A stretch of DNA of 23,271 bases, taken from NCBI GenBank assembly GCA_964603905.1, contig CAZRWH010000020.1, positions 1 through 23,271 on the forward strand. Reading direction: 5' to 3'. This stretch comes from CAZRWH01 sp964603905 (GTDB taxonomy: Bacteria > Patescibacteriota > Gracilibacteria > UBA1369 > UBA12470). Each line of letters starts with the position of its first letter. Position 1 is the first letter of the stretch. The notes below the pieces were generated by a model. The model ran no database searches. It worked only from the letters and a program-made list of their open reading frames with translations, and was not told where the DNA came from. Made by a program: the position numbers and the translations under genes. Of the stretch, positions 15,047 through 23,172 are shown in pieces.

Positions 15047-15131
15047 TCATAACTATAGTATGACTAATCAACAGTTGACAAACCAAGCGTCCCGGTTTAA
15101 AAACACGCAATAAGTCATAACTATAGTATGA
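15047..15131. promoter_or_regulatory. Duplicated operator of the abiE operon
   Basis: A 17-bp near-palindrome TCATAACTATAGTATGA is present exactly twice, at 15047-15063 and 15115-15131, 68 bp apart. The second copy ends 10 bp before the antitoxin ATG. Between them lies a perfect -35 TTGACA (15075-15080) with an A+T-rich -10 region (TTTAAAA, about 15096-15102). Known AbiEi antitoxins repress their own promoter by binding paired repeats, and this arrangement fits that model. Confidence 0.65.
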
Positions 15132-15141
15132 GTAAACGCAA

Positions 15142-15921
15142 ATGAGTAAACTCAAAAAGACATTACTGGAAAAAATACCTGATGGACTTATTGTTAGCCG
15201 TCAAAAAATAAAAGAAATGGGTTTTAACAAACCGGTTATCGACTACTTCCTTCGCTCCGGACAACTTACTCCCATCAGTCATGGTCTCTATCGCAGACCA
15301 GGCCCCCCTTTAAAGTGGGAACACTTTGTTTATTCTGCAGTCCAACTTGGCCACGACATTCATGTTGGAGGCCGATCAGCACTCGATTTATTAGGCTTTG
15401 CTCATTACCTTCCACTGAATGGGATACAACACATACATCTTTATTGTGACAAGAAACTCCCCGCCTGGTTAACCACTATAGACAAACCAGTACACATAAC
15501 CCCTCATCATTTGAAAATATTTACAAACATCCCCACTGCCTCAATCACCGAACGCACTTTTGGACATTGGGACTGGCCTATACCTTATTCATCAACGGAA
15601 CTAGCTCTGTTAGAATTATTAAACGATGTTAAAGATGAATCGGGTTTCAAGATGGCAGACAAATATTTTGAAACAGCAACTACCCTGAGGTCCAAAGTGC
15701 TTAACCAGCTTTTATCTGCCTGCAAAAAAGTATATATCAACAGGCTTTTTTTATGGTTCGCCAAGCGACATGACTTACAATGCGTTGATTCATTAGATAT
15801 ATCAGCCATCAACCTTGGGAAAGGAAAACGAATGATTGTTCGAGGAGGTTCTCTAGACAAGGAGTTCCAAATAACTGTGCCAAAGGAGATGGTCAATGAC
15901 ATTAAACCAGACTTTTTCTGA
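15142..15921 (+). CDS. abiEi: AbiEi-family type IV antitoxin / autorepressor
   Basis: This 259-residue protein has an N-terminal winged-helix domain (about 1-90: IPDGLIVSRQKIKEMGFNK, DYFLRSGQLTPISHGLYRRPG). A C-terminal antitoxin domain includes VYSAVQLGHDIHVGGRSALDLLG and STELALLELLNDV. Family members repress their own operon through the winged helix and counter the AbiEii toxin through the C-terminal domain, without direct toxin binding (type IV). The gene overlaps the toxin gene by 26 bp, the standard arrangement, and is preceded by a duplicated 17-bp operator. The ribosome site is weak (GAG). The operon is a mobile-element stabilisation and phage-abortive-infection module. Confidence 0.88.
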   Translation: MSKLKKTLLEKIPDGLIVSRQKIKEMGFNKPVIDYFLRSGQLTPISHGLYRRPGPPLKWEHFVYSAVQLGHDIHVGGRSALDLLGFAHYLPLNGIQHIHLYCDKKLPAWLTTIDKPVHITPHHLKIFTNIPTASITERTFGHWDWPIPYSSTELALLELLNDVKDESGFKMADKYFETATTLRSKVLNQLLSACKKVYINRLFLWFAKRHDLQCVDSLDISAINLGKGKRMIVRGGSLDKEFQITVPKEMVNDIKPDFF

Positions 15922-16825
15922 CCAAGTAAGATTGTTGGTAACAGTTTTGCCACAAGTCTACAAGGAGGATTGCTTTGCCCTGAAAGGAGGCACTGCTATC
16001 AACTTATTTGTTCGCGACATGCCGCGCCTGTCTGTTGATATTGACCTTGCATACTTGCCATTAGCAGATCGTGAAACAAGCCTTAAAGATATTGATACGG
16101 CACTCAAACGTATTGGTAAAAACATCACCAAGTATCTACCTGGAACCAAGATAAAGCATATACTTCTACCAAAAACTCAACACTGTATTCGAATTCATAT
16201 CCTTGGGAACAGTTCAACAATAAAAATAGAAGTAACCCCAGTTCTACGCGGCACGATTAACCCGACAACAATACAAAAACTTTCAGCTTCAGTTGAAGAA
16301 ATGTTTGGCGCTGCTCAAATGCGCCTTTTGCACTTTACAGATATCTATGGTGGAAAAATCTGTGCCGCATTAGACCGCCAACACCCAAGAGACCTTTTCG
16401 ACATACAATACTTAATTTCTAACGAAGGAATCACTGAAGAACTGAAAAACAGTTTTCTCGTCTATCTAATCAGCCATAACCGTCCCATGGCTGAACTGTT
16501 AGATCCTAAGAAAAAAGATATCTGTGAAATGTATGCAAATGAGTTTTTAGGAATGACTCAAGAACCGACATCAATAGAAGAACTGCAACAAGCCCGTGAA
16601 TCCTTAATATCCACGATACATGACTTATTAAGTGGAGCTGACAAGCGATTCTTACTTTCTGTCAAAAACGGCACACCTGATTGGGATCTATTCACTCACC
16701 CAGAAGCGAAAAATCTCCCTGCAGTACAATGGAAGCTACATAATATTTCTCATATGACGGCAGAAAAAAGAATCCAGTCCTACAAAAAGCTTGAAGAAGT
16801 GTTAACGCATGGCCCAAGCAACTAA
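15896..16825 (+). CDS. abiEii: AbiEii/AbiGii-family nucleotidyltransferase toxin
   Basis: This 309-residue protein shows the family motifs: KGGTAINLF (about 30-38), the metal-binding D-x-D in LSVDIDLAYL (Asp48, Asp50) and HPRDLFDIQYL further on. Family members are DNA polymerase beta-like nucleotidyltransferases that block growth, in characterised cases by adding nucleotides to tRNA 3' ends. The start overlaps the antitoxin gene by 26 bp and has AAGGAG 7 nt upstream, so translation is coupled. All core residues look intact, so the toxin is probably active. The C-terminal part (200-309) is helical. Confidence 0.9.
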   Translation: MTLNQTFSDQVRLLVTVLPQVYKEDCFALKGGTAINLFVRDMPRLSVDIDLAYLPLADRETSLKDIDTALKRIGKNITKYLPGTKIKHILLPKTQHCIRIHILGNSSTIKIEVTPVLRGTINPTTIQKLSASVEEMFGAAQMRLLHFTDIYGGKICAALDRQHPRDLFDIQYLISNEGITEELKNSFLVYLISHNRPMAELLDPKKKDICEMYANEFLGMTQEPTSIEELQQARESLISTIHDLLSGADKRFLLSVKNGTPDWDLFTHPEAKNLPAVQWKLHNISHMTAEKRIQSYKKLEEVLTHGPSN

Positions 16826-16943
16826 GTATGCAACAAAAAAAAGACTTAGTGAAAATACTATTGACGCTTTTAAAAAAGCTGTCACACAAAGCGTGATTGA
16901 AGAAATACCACGCAAAACAAGTCTTCCTTTGGGAAGAACTTAA
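16809..16943 (+). CDS. Possible small basic protein of 44 residues overlapping the toxin gene
   Basis: An ATG inside the last codons of the toxin gene opens a 44-codon frame reading MAQATKYATKKRLSENTIDA and onwards to PLGRT. It is lysine-rich and helical and is followed by a TAA at 16941. The ribosome site is weak (GAAG about 10 nt upstream). It may be a coupled small gene or the remains of a longer one. The rest of the gap to 16997 shows nothing else. Confidence 0.3.
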   Translation: MAQATKYATKKRLSENTIDAFKKAVTQSVIEEIPRKTSLPLGRT

Positions 16944-16997
16944 GTCATGATCAACAATTTCAAATCTATAGAAAAAAACAGTTAGTGTCTCCTGCAA

Positions 16998-17648
16998 ATG
17001 ACAACAATTGAGCTTTTGACAAAGCAACTTGAGGAATCTCAAACTGAATGTAGCCGTCTGCAAAAAGAAAATGAACTATTGAAACAGAAATTGGCTGCCA
17101 ATGATGAAAAGCCAGCAGTTCGTCGAACAACAGAAAAAAGCGCAAAACCAGATCAGCAATTTTCCGCCTCAATCTCCATTCATTCTCCTGTAGAGCACAA
17201 AATAGAACTTTTCCGAAATCTTTTCCGTGGAAGAGAAGATGTTTACCCAGTTCTTTGGCAGGCACGGGATGGGCGTAAAGGTTATTCCCCTGCCTGCAAG
17301 AATGAATGGAATAAAGAATACTGCAACAAGAAAAAAGTCAAATGTGGCCAGTGCAAAAATCGAAGTCTTATACCAGTATCGGACCAAACAATTTTCAATC
17401 ACTTAGCAGGTAAGCATACTATTGGCGTTTATCCTTTACTTGAGGATGAAACATGCTGGTTTCTGGCAGTTGATTTCGATAAAAAAGAATGGCAATCCGA
17501 TATAGCCGCTTTTCACGAGACATGTAGAACCTACAGCATCCCAGCAGTTATTGAACGTTCAAGGTCAGGAAATGGCGGGCACATCTGGATTTTCTTTAAA
17601 AATACTGTCCAGCAACTCTTGCCCGAAAACTTGGCTTTGCTCTTCTGA
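16998..17648 (+). CDS. TOTE-type primase-helicase, N-terminal (primase) fragment before a frameshift
   Basis: This 216-residue product starts with a coiled coil (1-40). It contains a putative zinc cluster at Cys100, Cys109, Cys116 and Cys119 and then an archaeo-eukaryotic primase domain with WFLAVDFDKKEW (Asp159, Asp161) and the second motif SRSGNGGHIW (His195). This is the AEP domain of TOTE conflict-system proteins, normally fused to a helicase. After IFFKNTV the frame degenerates and stops at 17646-17648. Inserting one C near 17608-17610 restores PATLARKLGFALLTLTMDKR, which runs straight into the downstream frame. The two frames are therefore one gene, broken by a one-base deletion or by a sequencing error. 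The start has no clear Shine-Dalgarno sequence. Confidence 0.85.
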   Translation: MTTIELLTKQLEESQTECSRLQKENELLKQKLAANDEKPAVRRTTEKSAKPDQQFSASISIHSPVEHKIELFRNLFRGREDVYPVLWQARDGRKGYSPACKNEWNKEYCNKKKVKCGQCKNRSLIPVSDQTIFNHLAGKHTIGVYPLLEDETCWFLAVDFDKKEWQSDIAAFHETCRTYSIPAVIERSRSGNGGHIWIFFKNTVQQLLPENLALLF

Positions 17649-17656
17649 CATTAACA

Positions 17657-19420
17657 ATGGATAAAAGGCACCAGATTGGACTCAAATCTTATGATCGTTT
17701 CTTTCCTAATCAGGATACTATGCCCAAAGGCGGGTTCGGTAATTTGATTGCACTTCCGCTTCAGAAATCCCCACGAGAACAAGGGAACAGTGTTTTTCTT
17801 AATAACAACCTACATCCATACGAAGACCAATGGTCATATCTTGCAAGCATTGAAAAAATAACTTCAGATGAGTTGGCAATAAAAGTTGAAGAGACCACTC
17901 AGGCTACTCAAACAATACAAGTCGAGGATAAACACTCTGATAAAAAAACAGATGATACTCCCTGGACTCTCCCTCCATCAGGGGCCACCAAAGAAAATTC
18001 TATTACAGGCCCCCTCCCCGAAACTATAAATATAGTTCAGGCCAATATGTTGTATATCCCCAAAAAGGGTTTGCCTCCTGCCTTGCACAATCGACTGTTT
18101 CGTATTGCAGCCTTTCCCAACCCTGAGTTCTATAAAGCCCAGGCTATGCACCTTTCAACATATGGAAAACCACCAATCATCACCTGCGCCGAAGAACATC
18201 CTCAGCATATCGCTCTCCCTCGTGGATGTCTCGACGATGTCCGGAAATTACTGGGCGAATTGGATGTGTCACTGAAAATCGAGGACAAACGATCCCGCGG
18301 GAAACCCATCAAAGCATCGTTCACTGGTAAATTACGTAAAACACAACACGCAGCGGTAAAAAATCTCCGTGCACACGACATCGGAATTCTCAGTGCTGCT
18401 ACCGCTTTTGGAAAAACCGTTGTTGCAGCAAAACTCATTGCAGTTCGTAAACGAAATACTCTCGTTCTGGTACACAGACGTCAATTGCTTGATCAGTGGC
18501 ATGAAAAACTCGCAATGTTTTTATCTATCCCACAAGATCAAATAGGAATAATTGGTGGAGGAAAAAGAAAGCCGACGAACATTGTCGATATCGGTATAAT
18601 GCAAAGCTTGCATCGCAATAAGGTCATTGATGATATTGTGGCAGAGTATGGACACATCATAATAGATGAGTGCCACCATCTAGCTCCATTCTCTTTTGAA
18701 CAAATCATGAAGAAAGTACAGGCTCGGTACGTTATTGGCCTGACCGCAACTCTCACTCGTAAAGATGGGCATCATCCCATAGTTATGATGCAAACCGGTC
18801 CTGTTTTATTCCAGGTAGATGCAGATGAGGCTGCTTTTGCCAGATCTTTTGATCACTTTGTATATCCACAACCAACCAGCACAGTAATTTCTGAAAATAT
18901 TGAACCGCCAAGTATCCAAGAAATTTACAAACTATTAGTAGAAGATGAGAAACGAAACACACAAATTGCAAACGATGTGATTCAAGCGGTTCGTAACGGA
19001 CGATCCCCGTTACTTCTTACCGAACGGACAGCACACCTCCAACAGATGTTAAACCTTCTGGAAAAGCAGATAAAAAACATTGTCATCCTGAAAGGTGGTA
19101 TGGGACAAAAGCAGCGTAAAGAAACAATGGCACAACTTGAAGCAATTCCCCCGGAGGAAGAACGAGTAATCCTAGCCACCGGCCGATATATCGGTGAAGG
19201 CTTTGATGACTCGCGGCTTGATACACTTTTTTTGACAATGCCAATTTCCTGGAAAGGGACTTTACAGCAATATGCTGGTCGATTGCATAGGGACTATGAT
19301 TCCAAAAAAGAGGTGCTTATCTATGACTATGTTGATGAGAATATCCCCATGCTTCAGCGTATGTACAAGAAAAGGTTAACAGGGTATAAAGCTATCGGGT
19401 ATGAAGTAATAGAGAGATAA
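17657..19420 (+). CDS. TOTE-type primase-helicase, SF2 helicase fragment after the frameshift
   Basis: The first ~35 residues (SYDRFFPNQDTMPKGGFGNL) complete the primase domain begun in the previous frame. A linker (about 65-125) leads to an XPB/RAD25-like superfamily 2 helicase: Walker A AATAFGKT (Lys253), Walker B DECHH (337-341), motif III TAT (363-365), and motifs V and VI with ILATGRYIGEGFDD and QYAGRLHR. The protein ends about 40 residues later, without the nuclease domain that some relatives carry. Without the frameshift the gene would encode about 807 residues. Such proteins are linked to anti-phage or anti-plasmid conflict. It lies between the AbiE pair and a Fic gene. If the frameshift is real, this half may still be translated from the ATG at 17657 but would lack the primase motifs. 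Confidence 0.9.
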   Translation: MDKRHQIGLKSYDRFFPNQDTMPKGGFGNLIALPLQKSPREQGNSVFLNNNLHPYEDQWSYLASIEKITSDELAIKVEETTQATQTIQVEDKHSDKKTDDTPWTLPPSGATKENSITGPLPETINIVQANMLYIPKKGLPPALHNRLFRIAAFPNPEFYKAQAMHLSTYGKPPIITCAEEHPQHIALPRGCLDDVRKLLGELDVSLKIEDKRSRGKPIKASFTGKLRKTQHAAVKNLRAHDIGILSAATAFGKTVVAAKLIAVRKRNTLVLVHRRQLLDQWHEKLAMFLSIPQDQIGIIGGGKRKPTNIVDIGIMQSLHRNKVIDDIVAEYGHIIIDECHHLAPFSFEQIMKKVQARYVIGLTATLTRKDGHHPIVMMQTGPVLFQVDADEAAFARSFDHFVYPQPTSTVISENIEPPSIQEIYKLLVEDEKRNTQIANDVIQAVRNGRSPLLLTERTAHLQQMLNLLEKQIKNIVILKGGMGQKQRKETMAQLEAIPPEEERVILATGRYIGEGFDDSRLDTLFLTMPISWKGTLQQYAGRLHRDYDSKKEVLIYDYVDENIPMLQRMYKKRLTGYKAIGYEVIER

Positions 19421-19732
19421 AAGTCCAAGATAAACGATGCATAAATCCCAACAATTGAAGTCCGCTTTCTACAATTTATATTTACGGAAATGTGTGTTTT
19501 CATAAATATCTCCACAACACAAACACATCTTACCACATACTTTCAGTTAGTTACCGAAGTGAAACTAAAGTCAATTTCGATATTTTTTTAACATTTTGTA
19601 CGTTTACAGTTTCCTGAACTCCCCTAGCAATATCCCCACAAGCCCTCAACATATCTAAACTCTCATTAACTTCAAAACTCAAAGTGATACGATTACATTG
19701 CATAATCACATTAGTTTTGATACGATTAACTT
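19421..19732. other. Non-coding gap before the Fic gene
   Basis: No gene is visible. The sequence is A+T-rich and ends with two copies of an 11-bp repeat directly before the Fic start (listed separately). I see no convincing terminator for the helicase gene. Confidence 0.5.
19685..19728. promoter_or_regulatory. Duplicated TGATACGATTA element upstream of the Fic gene
   Basis: TGATACGATTA is present at 19685-19695 and 19718-19728, 33 bp apart (about three helical turns). The second copy ends 4 bp before the ATG, where a ribosome site would lie. The Fic protein has a C-terminal winged-helix-like domain, so autorepression through these repeats is plausible. Confidence 0.5.
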
Positions 19733-20851
19733 ATGCAAAAGAATCAATGGATATGGCAAAATAGCAGCTGGCCTGTTTTTTATTATGATGCAAGTGCATT
19801 GCTCACAGATATTGGCGTTGTTTCCCGGTTGGCAGGTGGACTAGAAGCAATTTATCGCACCCTGAACAACGAGGAGCAGATAAACGTTCAAGAGCGCGTA
19901 CTTGCTGATGATGCCATGGAGACATCTGCCATTGAGGGAGAAGTGCTTCGTCGTAGTTCCGTTCGTGCATCTATCCGTAAACAACTTGGCTTGCCCGTTG
20001 AAGTTGATGACTGGGATGCGCATGCCGATGGTCTTGTCTCCATGCTACTTGATGCAAGAGACAGAAGCCAACAAGCACTCACAGAAGAAAGACTGCTTGG
20101 CTGGCATGCCGCCCTTTTCCCTACCGGTTATTCAGGGCTACATAAAATCCGTGTTGCCAAATACCGAGGCAAAGAGGACATGCAGATTGTCTCAGGCCCA
20201 CTCGGTCGAGAAACGATTCACTATGTCGCTCCCCCTCAAAAACAACTTGCAAGAGAAATGGATCAATTCCTTCAATGGATTAATGGCAACAACGAGTCGG
20301 AGCCACTGCTGAAGGCCGGAATTGCCCACCTATGGTTCATCATGATACATCCTTTTGATGATGGTAATGGACGATTAGGAAGAGCTATTACAGATTACCA
20401 ACTGGCAGGAAATTATCCAGCTGTGATGCAACTCGTCTCTTTTTCCAAGCATATCAGTATAGACAGAAAAAGTTACTACAACATCCTTGAAAGTGCCGGC
20501 AAAGACGGATTAGACATAACCAACTGGCTCAAATGGTTTTTACAAACACTTGAAGCAGCCATGCAAGAATCACAATGGGTTATTGAAAGAGTTGTAATGA
20601 AAGCCGGTTTCTGGAAACAGCATAAAAATACGTCTTTCAACACGCGGCAGCATAAGGTAATCAATCGTCTACTTGATACTGGAGAAAGATTTGAAGGTGG
20701 CATGACAACCCGGAAATATGCAGGAATGACTAAATGCAGTAAGGTAACCGCCAGTCGTGACTTAAGCGATCTGCTTGAGAAAAATATCCTCCAAAAACGT
20801 CCTGGAAAAGGAAGAAGTACAAGTTATGAACTGTGCCTTATCAAAGGCTAA
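19733..20851 (+). CDS. Fic-family AMP-transferase with N-terminal inhibitory motif and C-terminal HTH
   Basis: This 372-residue protein starts with a DUF4172-like N-terminal segment (WIWQNSSWPVFYYD). The inhibitory helix has ETSAIEGE (Thr64, Glu68, Gly69), matching (S/T)xxxE(G/N), so it is a class II Fic protein. The catalytic loop HPFDDGNGRLGR (206-217) is complete, with His206 as catalytic base. A C-terminal region (about 300-372: RQHKVINRLLDTGERFEGGM, CSKVTASRDLSDLLEKN) forms a winged-helix domain. Family members transfer AMP from ATP to hydroxyl side chains of proteins. The target is unknown. No Shine-Dalgarno sequence is seen; a repeat occupies that place. The start is supported by the conserved N-terminus. 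Confidence 0.92.
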   Translation: MQKNQWIWQNSSWPVFYYDASALLTDIGVVSRLAGGLEAIYRTLNNEEQINVQERVLADDAMETSAIEGEVLRRSSVRASIRKQLGLPVEVDDWDAHADGLVSMLLDARDRSQQALTEERLLGWHAALFPTGYSGLHKIRVAKYRGKEDMQIVSGPLGRETIHYVAPPQKQLAREMDQFLQWINGNNESEPLLKAGIAHLWFIMIHPFDDGNGRLGRAITDYQLAGNYPAVMQLVSFSKHISIDRKSYYNILESAGKDGLDITNWLKWFLQTLEAAMQESQWVIERVVMKAGFWKQHKNTSFNTRQHKVINRLLDTGERFEGGMTTRKYAGMTKCSKVTASRDLSDLLEKNILQKRPGKGRSTSYELCLIKG

Positions 20852-21033
20852 TTTAAATCCCTCCCCCTTCATTTAATTGTCAGCCCACTTGGCTATATAC
20901 AGAAGCCTCCCCTCCCCTTCCGTTATATGCTGTCAATAGGACTTCAATAACTATGCCGCAAGCAAAACGCTAGCAGCTCGACCTAATCCTCTTTTCCATC
21001 TACTCGTCAAAGACTTTCACACAATCCCCTGAC

Positions 21034-21057
21034 AAAAACGACATGATGTCGGTTTTT
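21034..21057. terminator. Probable intrinsic terminator
   Basis: AAAAACGACA, TGA, TGTCGGTTTTT forms a short G+C stem (with one bulged G) flanked by A and T runs. It could work in either direction and lies about 180 bp after the Fic gene, which it may terminate. Confidence 0.55.
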
Positions 21058-21186
21058 CACAAAATCTCCTCACAATAACTTCATTTGCAGCCACCAGAAA
21101 ATCTCAAATCCTCATCATCTTTAAATGGTAGGATAAGTGTCTTTGTCTCACTTCAGTTTCCAGAGCAAGTTAACATGTGTCTCTGA

Positions 21187-21304
21187 CGGAGCTAATGCAA
21201 CTTCTTACTGCGGAGAGAATGTACGGGAATCCGACGGCCTTCAAACTCCAATATTTTAACCACAAATCGGTTATTGCGGAGCTAATGCGACACGGAGCTA
21301 ATGC
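21187..21304. repeat. Three direct copies of CGGAGCTAATGC
   Basis: Exact 12-bp copies begin at 21187, 21277 and 21293, and a degenerate copy (GCGGAGAGAATG) lies near 21209. Read on the reverse strand, the unit GCATTAGCTCCG, one copy of it preceded by TGTC, resembles the multiple subterminal transposase sites at one end of IS21-like elements. No transposase gene is present, so it could be a lone end. Confidence 0.5.
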
Positions 21305-21429
21305 ACAACAACAACTCTTTCCTACACAAACGGTCATTTTTCATTTGTCGTATTTTCAACATATTAAAACTTCTGGCAAGGTTACAACAATCCACAAATC
21401 ACACCAACTGAGGCTCTAACGTATCAATA

Positions 21430-21560
21430 CAGCTTCAGGAGATTAGTAGTGAATATGAATTAAATGGTATTTTATGAAAGATTATACAATTATTATAATA
21501 GAATCCACTAAACGTTGAAAATTAATATCAATATGTATGATATACTATACAATTATATGA
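21430..21560. other. Very A+T-rich segment with a repeated TATACAATTAT
   Basis: TATACAATTAT occurs at 21483-21493 and 21546-21556, within a run almost devoid of G and C. It lies about 90 bp from the 3' end of a replication-initiator-like remnant. It may be the unwinding part of an old origin, but this is an inference. Confidence 0.3.
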
Positions 21561-21651
21561 AGATTTGAGGGGAGAGGGACAGAAATAAAAAACAGTGCTG
21601 TCAGATTTAGATTTTCTTTAAAAGAGGGTCAAAGAACATTCTTAATATCAT

Positions 21652-22560
21652 TCAACCTGATAGTGCCTTCAACCATTCTGTATCAAATTCACGAATAGCT
21701 TCTTTCATCAACCGTTTCACCCCATCAAAATGAGAGCTCTGCTTAGTGACGTTTCCGTAACCTTCAGCACCAGATTTAAATAATTCCTCCTGAAAGCTTT
21801 CAACATATTTATCGTCTTTCTTTCCTTCGTTAGCTCTAAAATTTTCAGCATCTGAAGGAGGAGTATAACGTCGCCACCGGACTCCTTTATAGGATTGTTT
21901 TTGTTTTTCAGTTACACGGTATTTTCTTTCGACAAATTCCTTAAACTGCATGAATGCTGCGCGTTTCGGCAGAGGAAAAAACAACTCTTCGAATTGTGTA
22001 TTATTGAGTAAATCAACGAGAGAATCTATTTTTTTGTTCTTCAGCAATCCACGCCGAACTGTAACTTCACAACGCACTCGGTCACACTTATCATGGCTCC
22101 ACCACTTTGGCCGACCTCTATTGTCACAATCTTCACCTCGCTCGTATATTTTTGCTAATTTTGAAAACCGGCCTTCTTTATTTTTGGTGTATAAATACTG
22201 TGTTACGGAATTAACACCTTCCCTTTCTTCATGGTATTCTTCTGCTTCAGAGTATCCATAAAATTTCCCCCCAATCATCCTGGTGCTTTTACAATATGGG
22301 AAATATGCATAACGTCTTAAAACATAATATAAATCACCAACCATTATCGAATTGTTACACATAAAATCGAAAGTATATTCAATAGAGCTAATTTGCCATT
22401 CAAAGTTTTCAGCACGTTCTTTCTCAATATGTGATGCAATTTTCTTGGCATCATCAAAAAGTTCCCTGATGATATATGCTGTTGGATTAGCCAGAGTAAG
22501 AATAGTAAAAGGCTTATAGCCTTCATCTGGGTACATAAAGAGACTACATTGAGTCCCACT
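21652..22560 (-). pseudogene. Replication-initiator-like protein (phage/plasmid gene II/X type), 5' end lost
   Basis: The frame runs in reverse and is open further to 22650, but from about 22560 it is antisense to integrase sequence, so the true N-terminus is missing. The first native Met (22536) has no ribosome site. About 300 residues remain, with YLYTKNKEGRFSKLAKIYER, a WWSHDK linker and RCEVTVRRGLLKNKKI. This order (small-molecule-like hairpin, KIYxRG, then a basic beta strand with an R-x-E-x-T-x-R pattern) recalls replication initiators of filamentous phages and related rolling-circle plasmids. I cannot identify the catalytic tyrosine with confidence. The C-terminal ~80 residues are charged. 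It marks a former plasmid- or inovirus-like contributor. The family call is tentative. Confidence 0.5.
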
Positions 22561-23079
22561 AAGGGGAACAGATGGGCATTGAAAGCTCGCGATATTGACT
22601 GGGTGAAGAATACTGTTCGGATAAGTAGAGCCATGACTCTCGACGAACAAGGCCGTAGAGTAGAAGGTAAGACAAAGAACAAATACAGCAGGAGGGAGAT
22701 ACAGCTACTGCCAGTGATGAAGGCTGCACTAATGGAGCAATTAAGCATTTGTGAAAAGCTTGACGGTGAATACTTGTTTTGCACTACCACAGGAGAACAA
22801 CTCAATCACGCAAACCTAAGCAATAGAGTGTGGCGTCCAGCTTTGAAAGAAGCAGGGATTCCATATCGGCCAATGATTCAAACTCGCCATAGCTTTGCAA
22901 CAACAGCCCTCAGCCTTGGCGAGAACCCATTATGGATTGCTCACATCATGGGACATAGGGATACCGACATGATTATTAAGGTTTACACAAAGTATCTCAA
23001 AAATGCTGTGAACACTAATGACGGAAATGCCTTAAATGAGATTTATTCTGGTGTAATAAGTAACAATGAGGAAGCATGA
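22549..23079 (+). pseudogene. Tyrosine integrase, C-terminal half only
   Basis: Integrase similarity starts near 22570 with WALKARDIDWVKNTVRISRA, the strand following the first catalytic Arg. It continues through a basic hairpin (KTKNKYSRREIQLLP), His-x-x-Arg in QTRHSFATTAL, GENPLWIAHIMGHRDTDMI and the Tyr in KVYTKYLKN. The arm-binding and core-binding domains and the first catalytic Arg are absent. The first start codon in frame is a TTG at 22549 lying in foreign sequence. The product therefore cannot be an active recombinase. It is of a different subfamily from the 459-residue integrase. It lies next to the right attachment copy, as expected for the original integrase of this element. Confidence 0.85.
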
Positions 23080-23090
23080 TTAGAACCGTT

Positions 23091-23112
23091 TTGGGCAAAA
23101 TTTGGGCAAAAC
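23091..23112. repeat. TTGGGCAAAA tandem repeat, right-end arm-type site
   Basis: Two tandem GGGCAAAA units match the left-end copy at 14888-14909 in 20 of 22 positions and in the same orientation. It begins 12 bp after the integrase fragment's stop codon and about 60 bp inside the right attachment copy. Confidence 0.5.
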
Positions 23113-23127
23113 GGGACTTAAACGAAA

Positions 23128-23161
23128 AATGGGTTAAGCCAAATTAATGACTTAACCCATT
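23128..23161. terminator. Hairpin after the integrase fragment
   Basis: AATGGGTTAAG (23128-23138) and CTTAACCCATT (23151-23161) are perfect 11-bp arms with a 12-nt loop. The T run is short. It lies between the integrase fragment and the attachment copy and could end integrase transcription. Confidence 0.5.
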
Positions 23162-23172
23162 GAAATTACAGT

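Larger units (their letters stand above)
20852..21651. other. Non-coding 800-bp stretch between Fic and replication-like genes
   Basis: I do not support any gene here; the only sizeable frame (21177-21419) consists mainly of the repeat. The stretch holds a hairpin with a T run (21034-21057), three CGGAGCTAATGC repeats (21187-21304) and a very A+T-rich part (about 21430-21560), each listed separately. Confidence 0.5.

Noticed and set aside
14919..15155. 78-residue reverse frame over the abiE promoter
   Set aside because: It covers the duplicated operator and promoter and has no ribosome site or recognisable protein character.
21177..21419. 80-residue forward frame
   Set aside because: It consists mostly of the translated 12-bp repeat region, starts with GTG without a ribosome site and resembles no protein.
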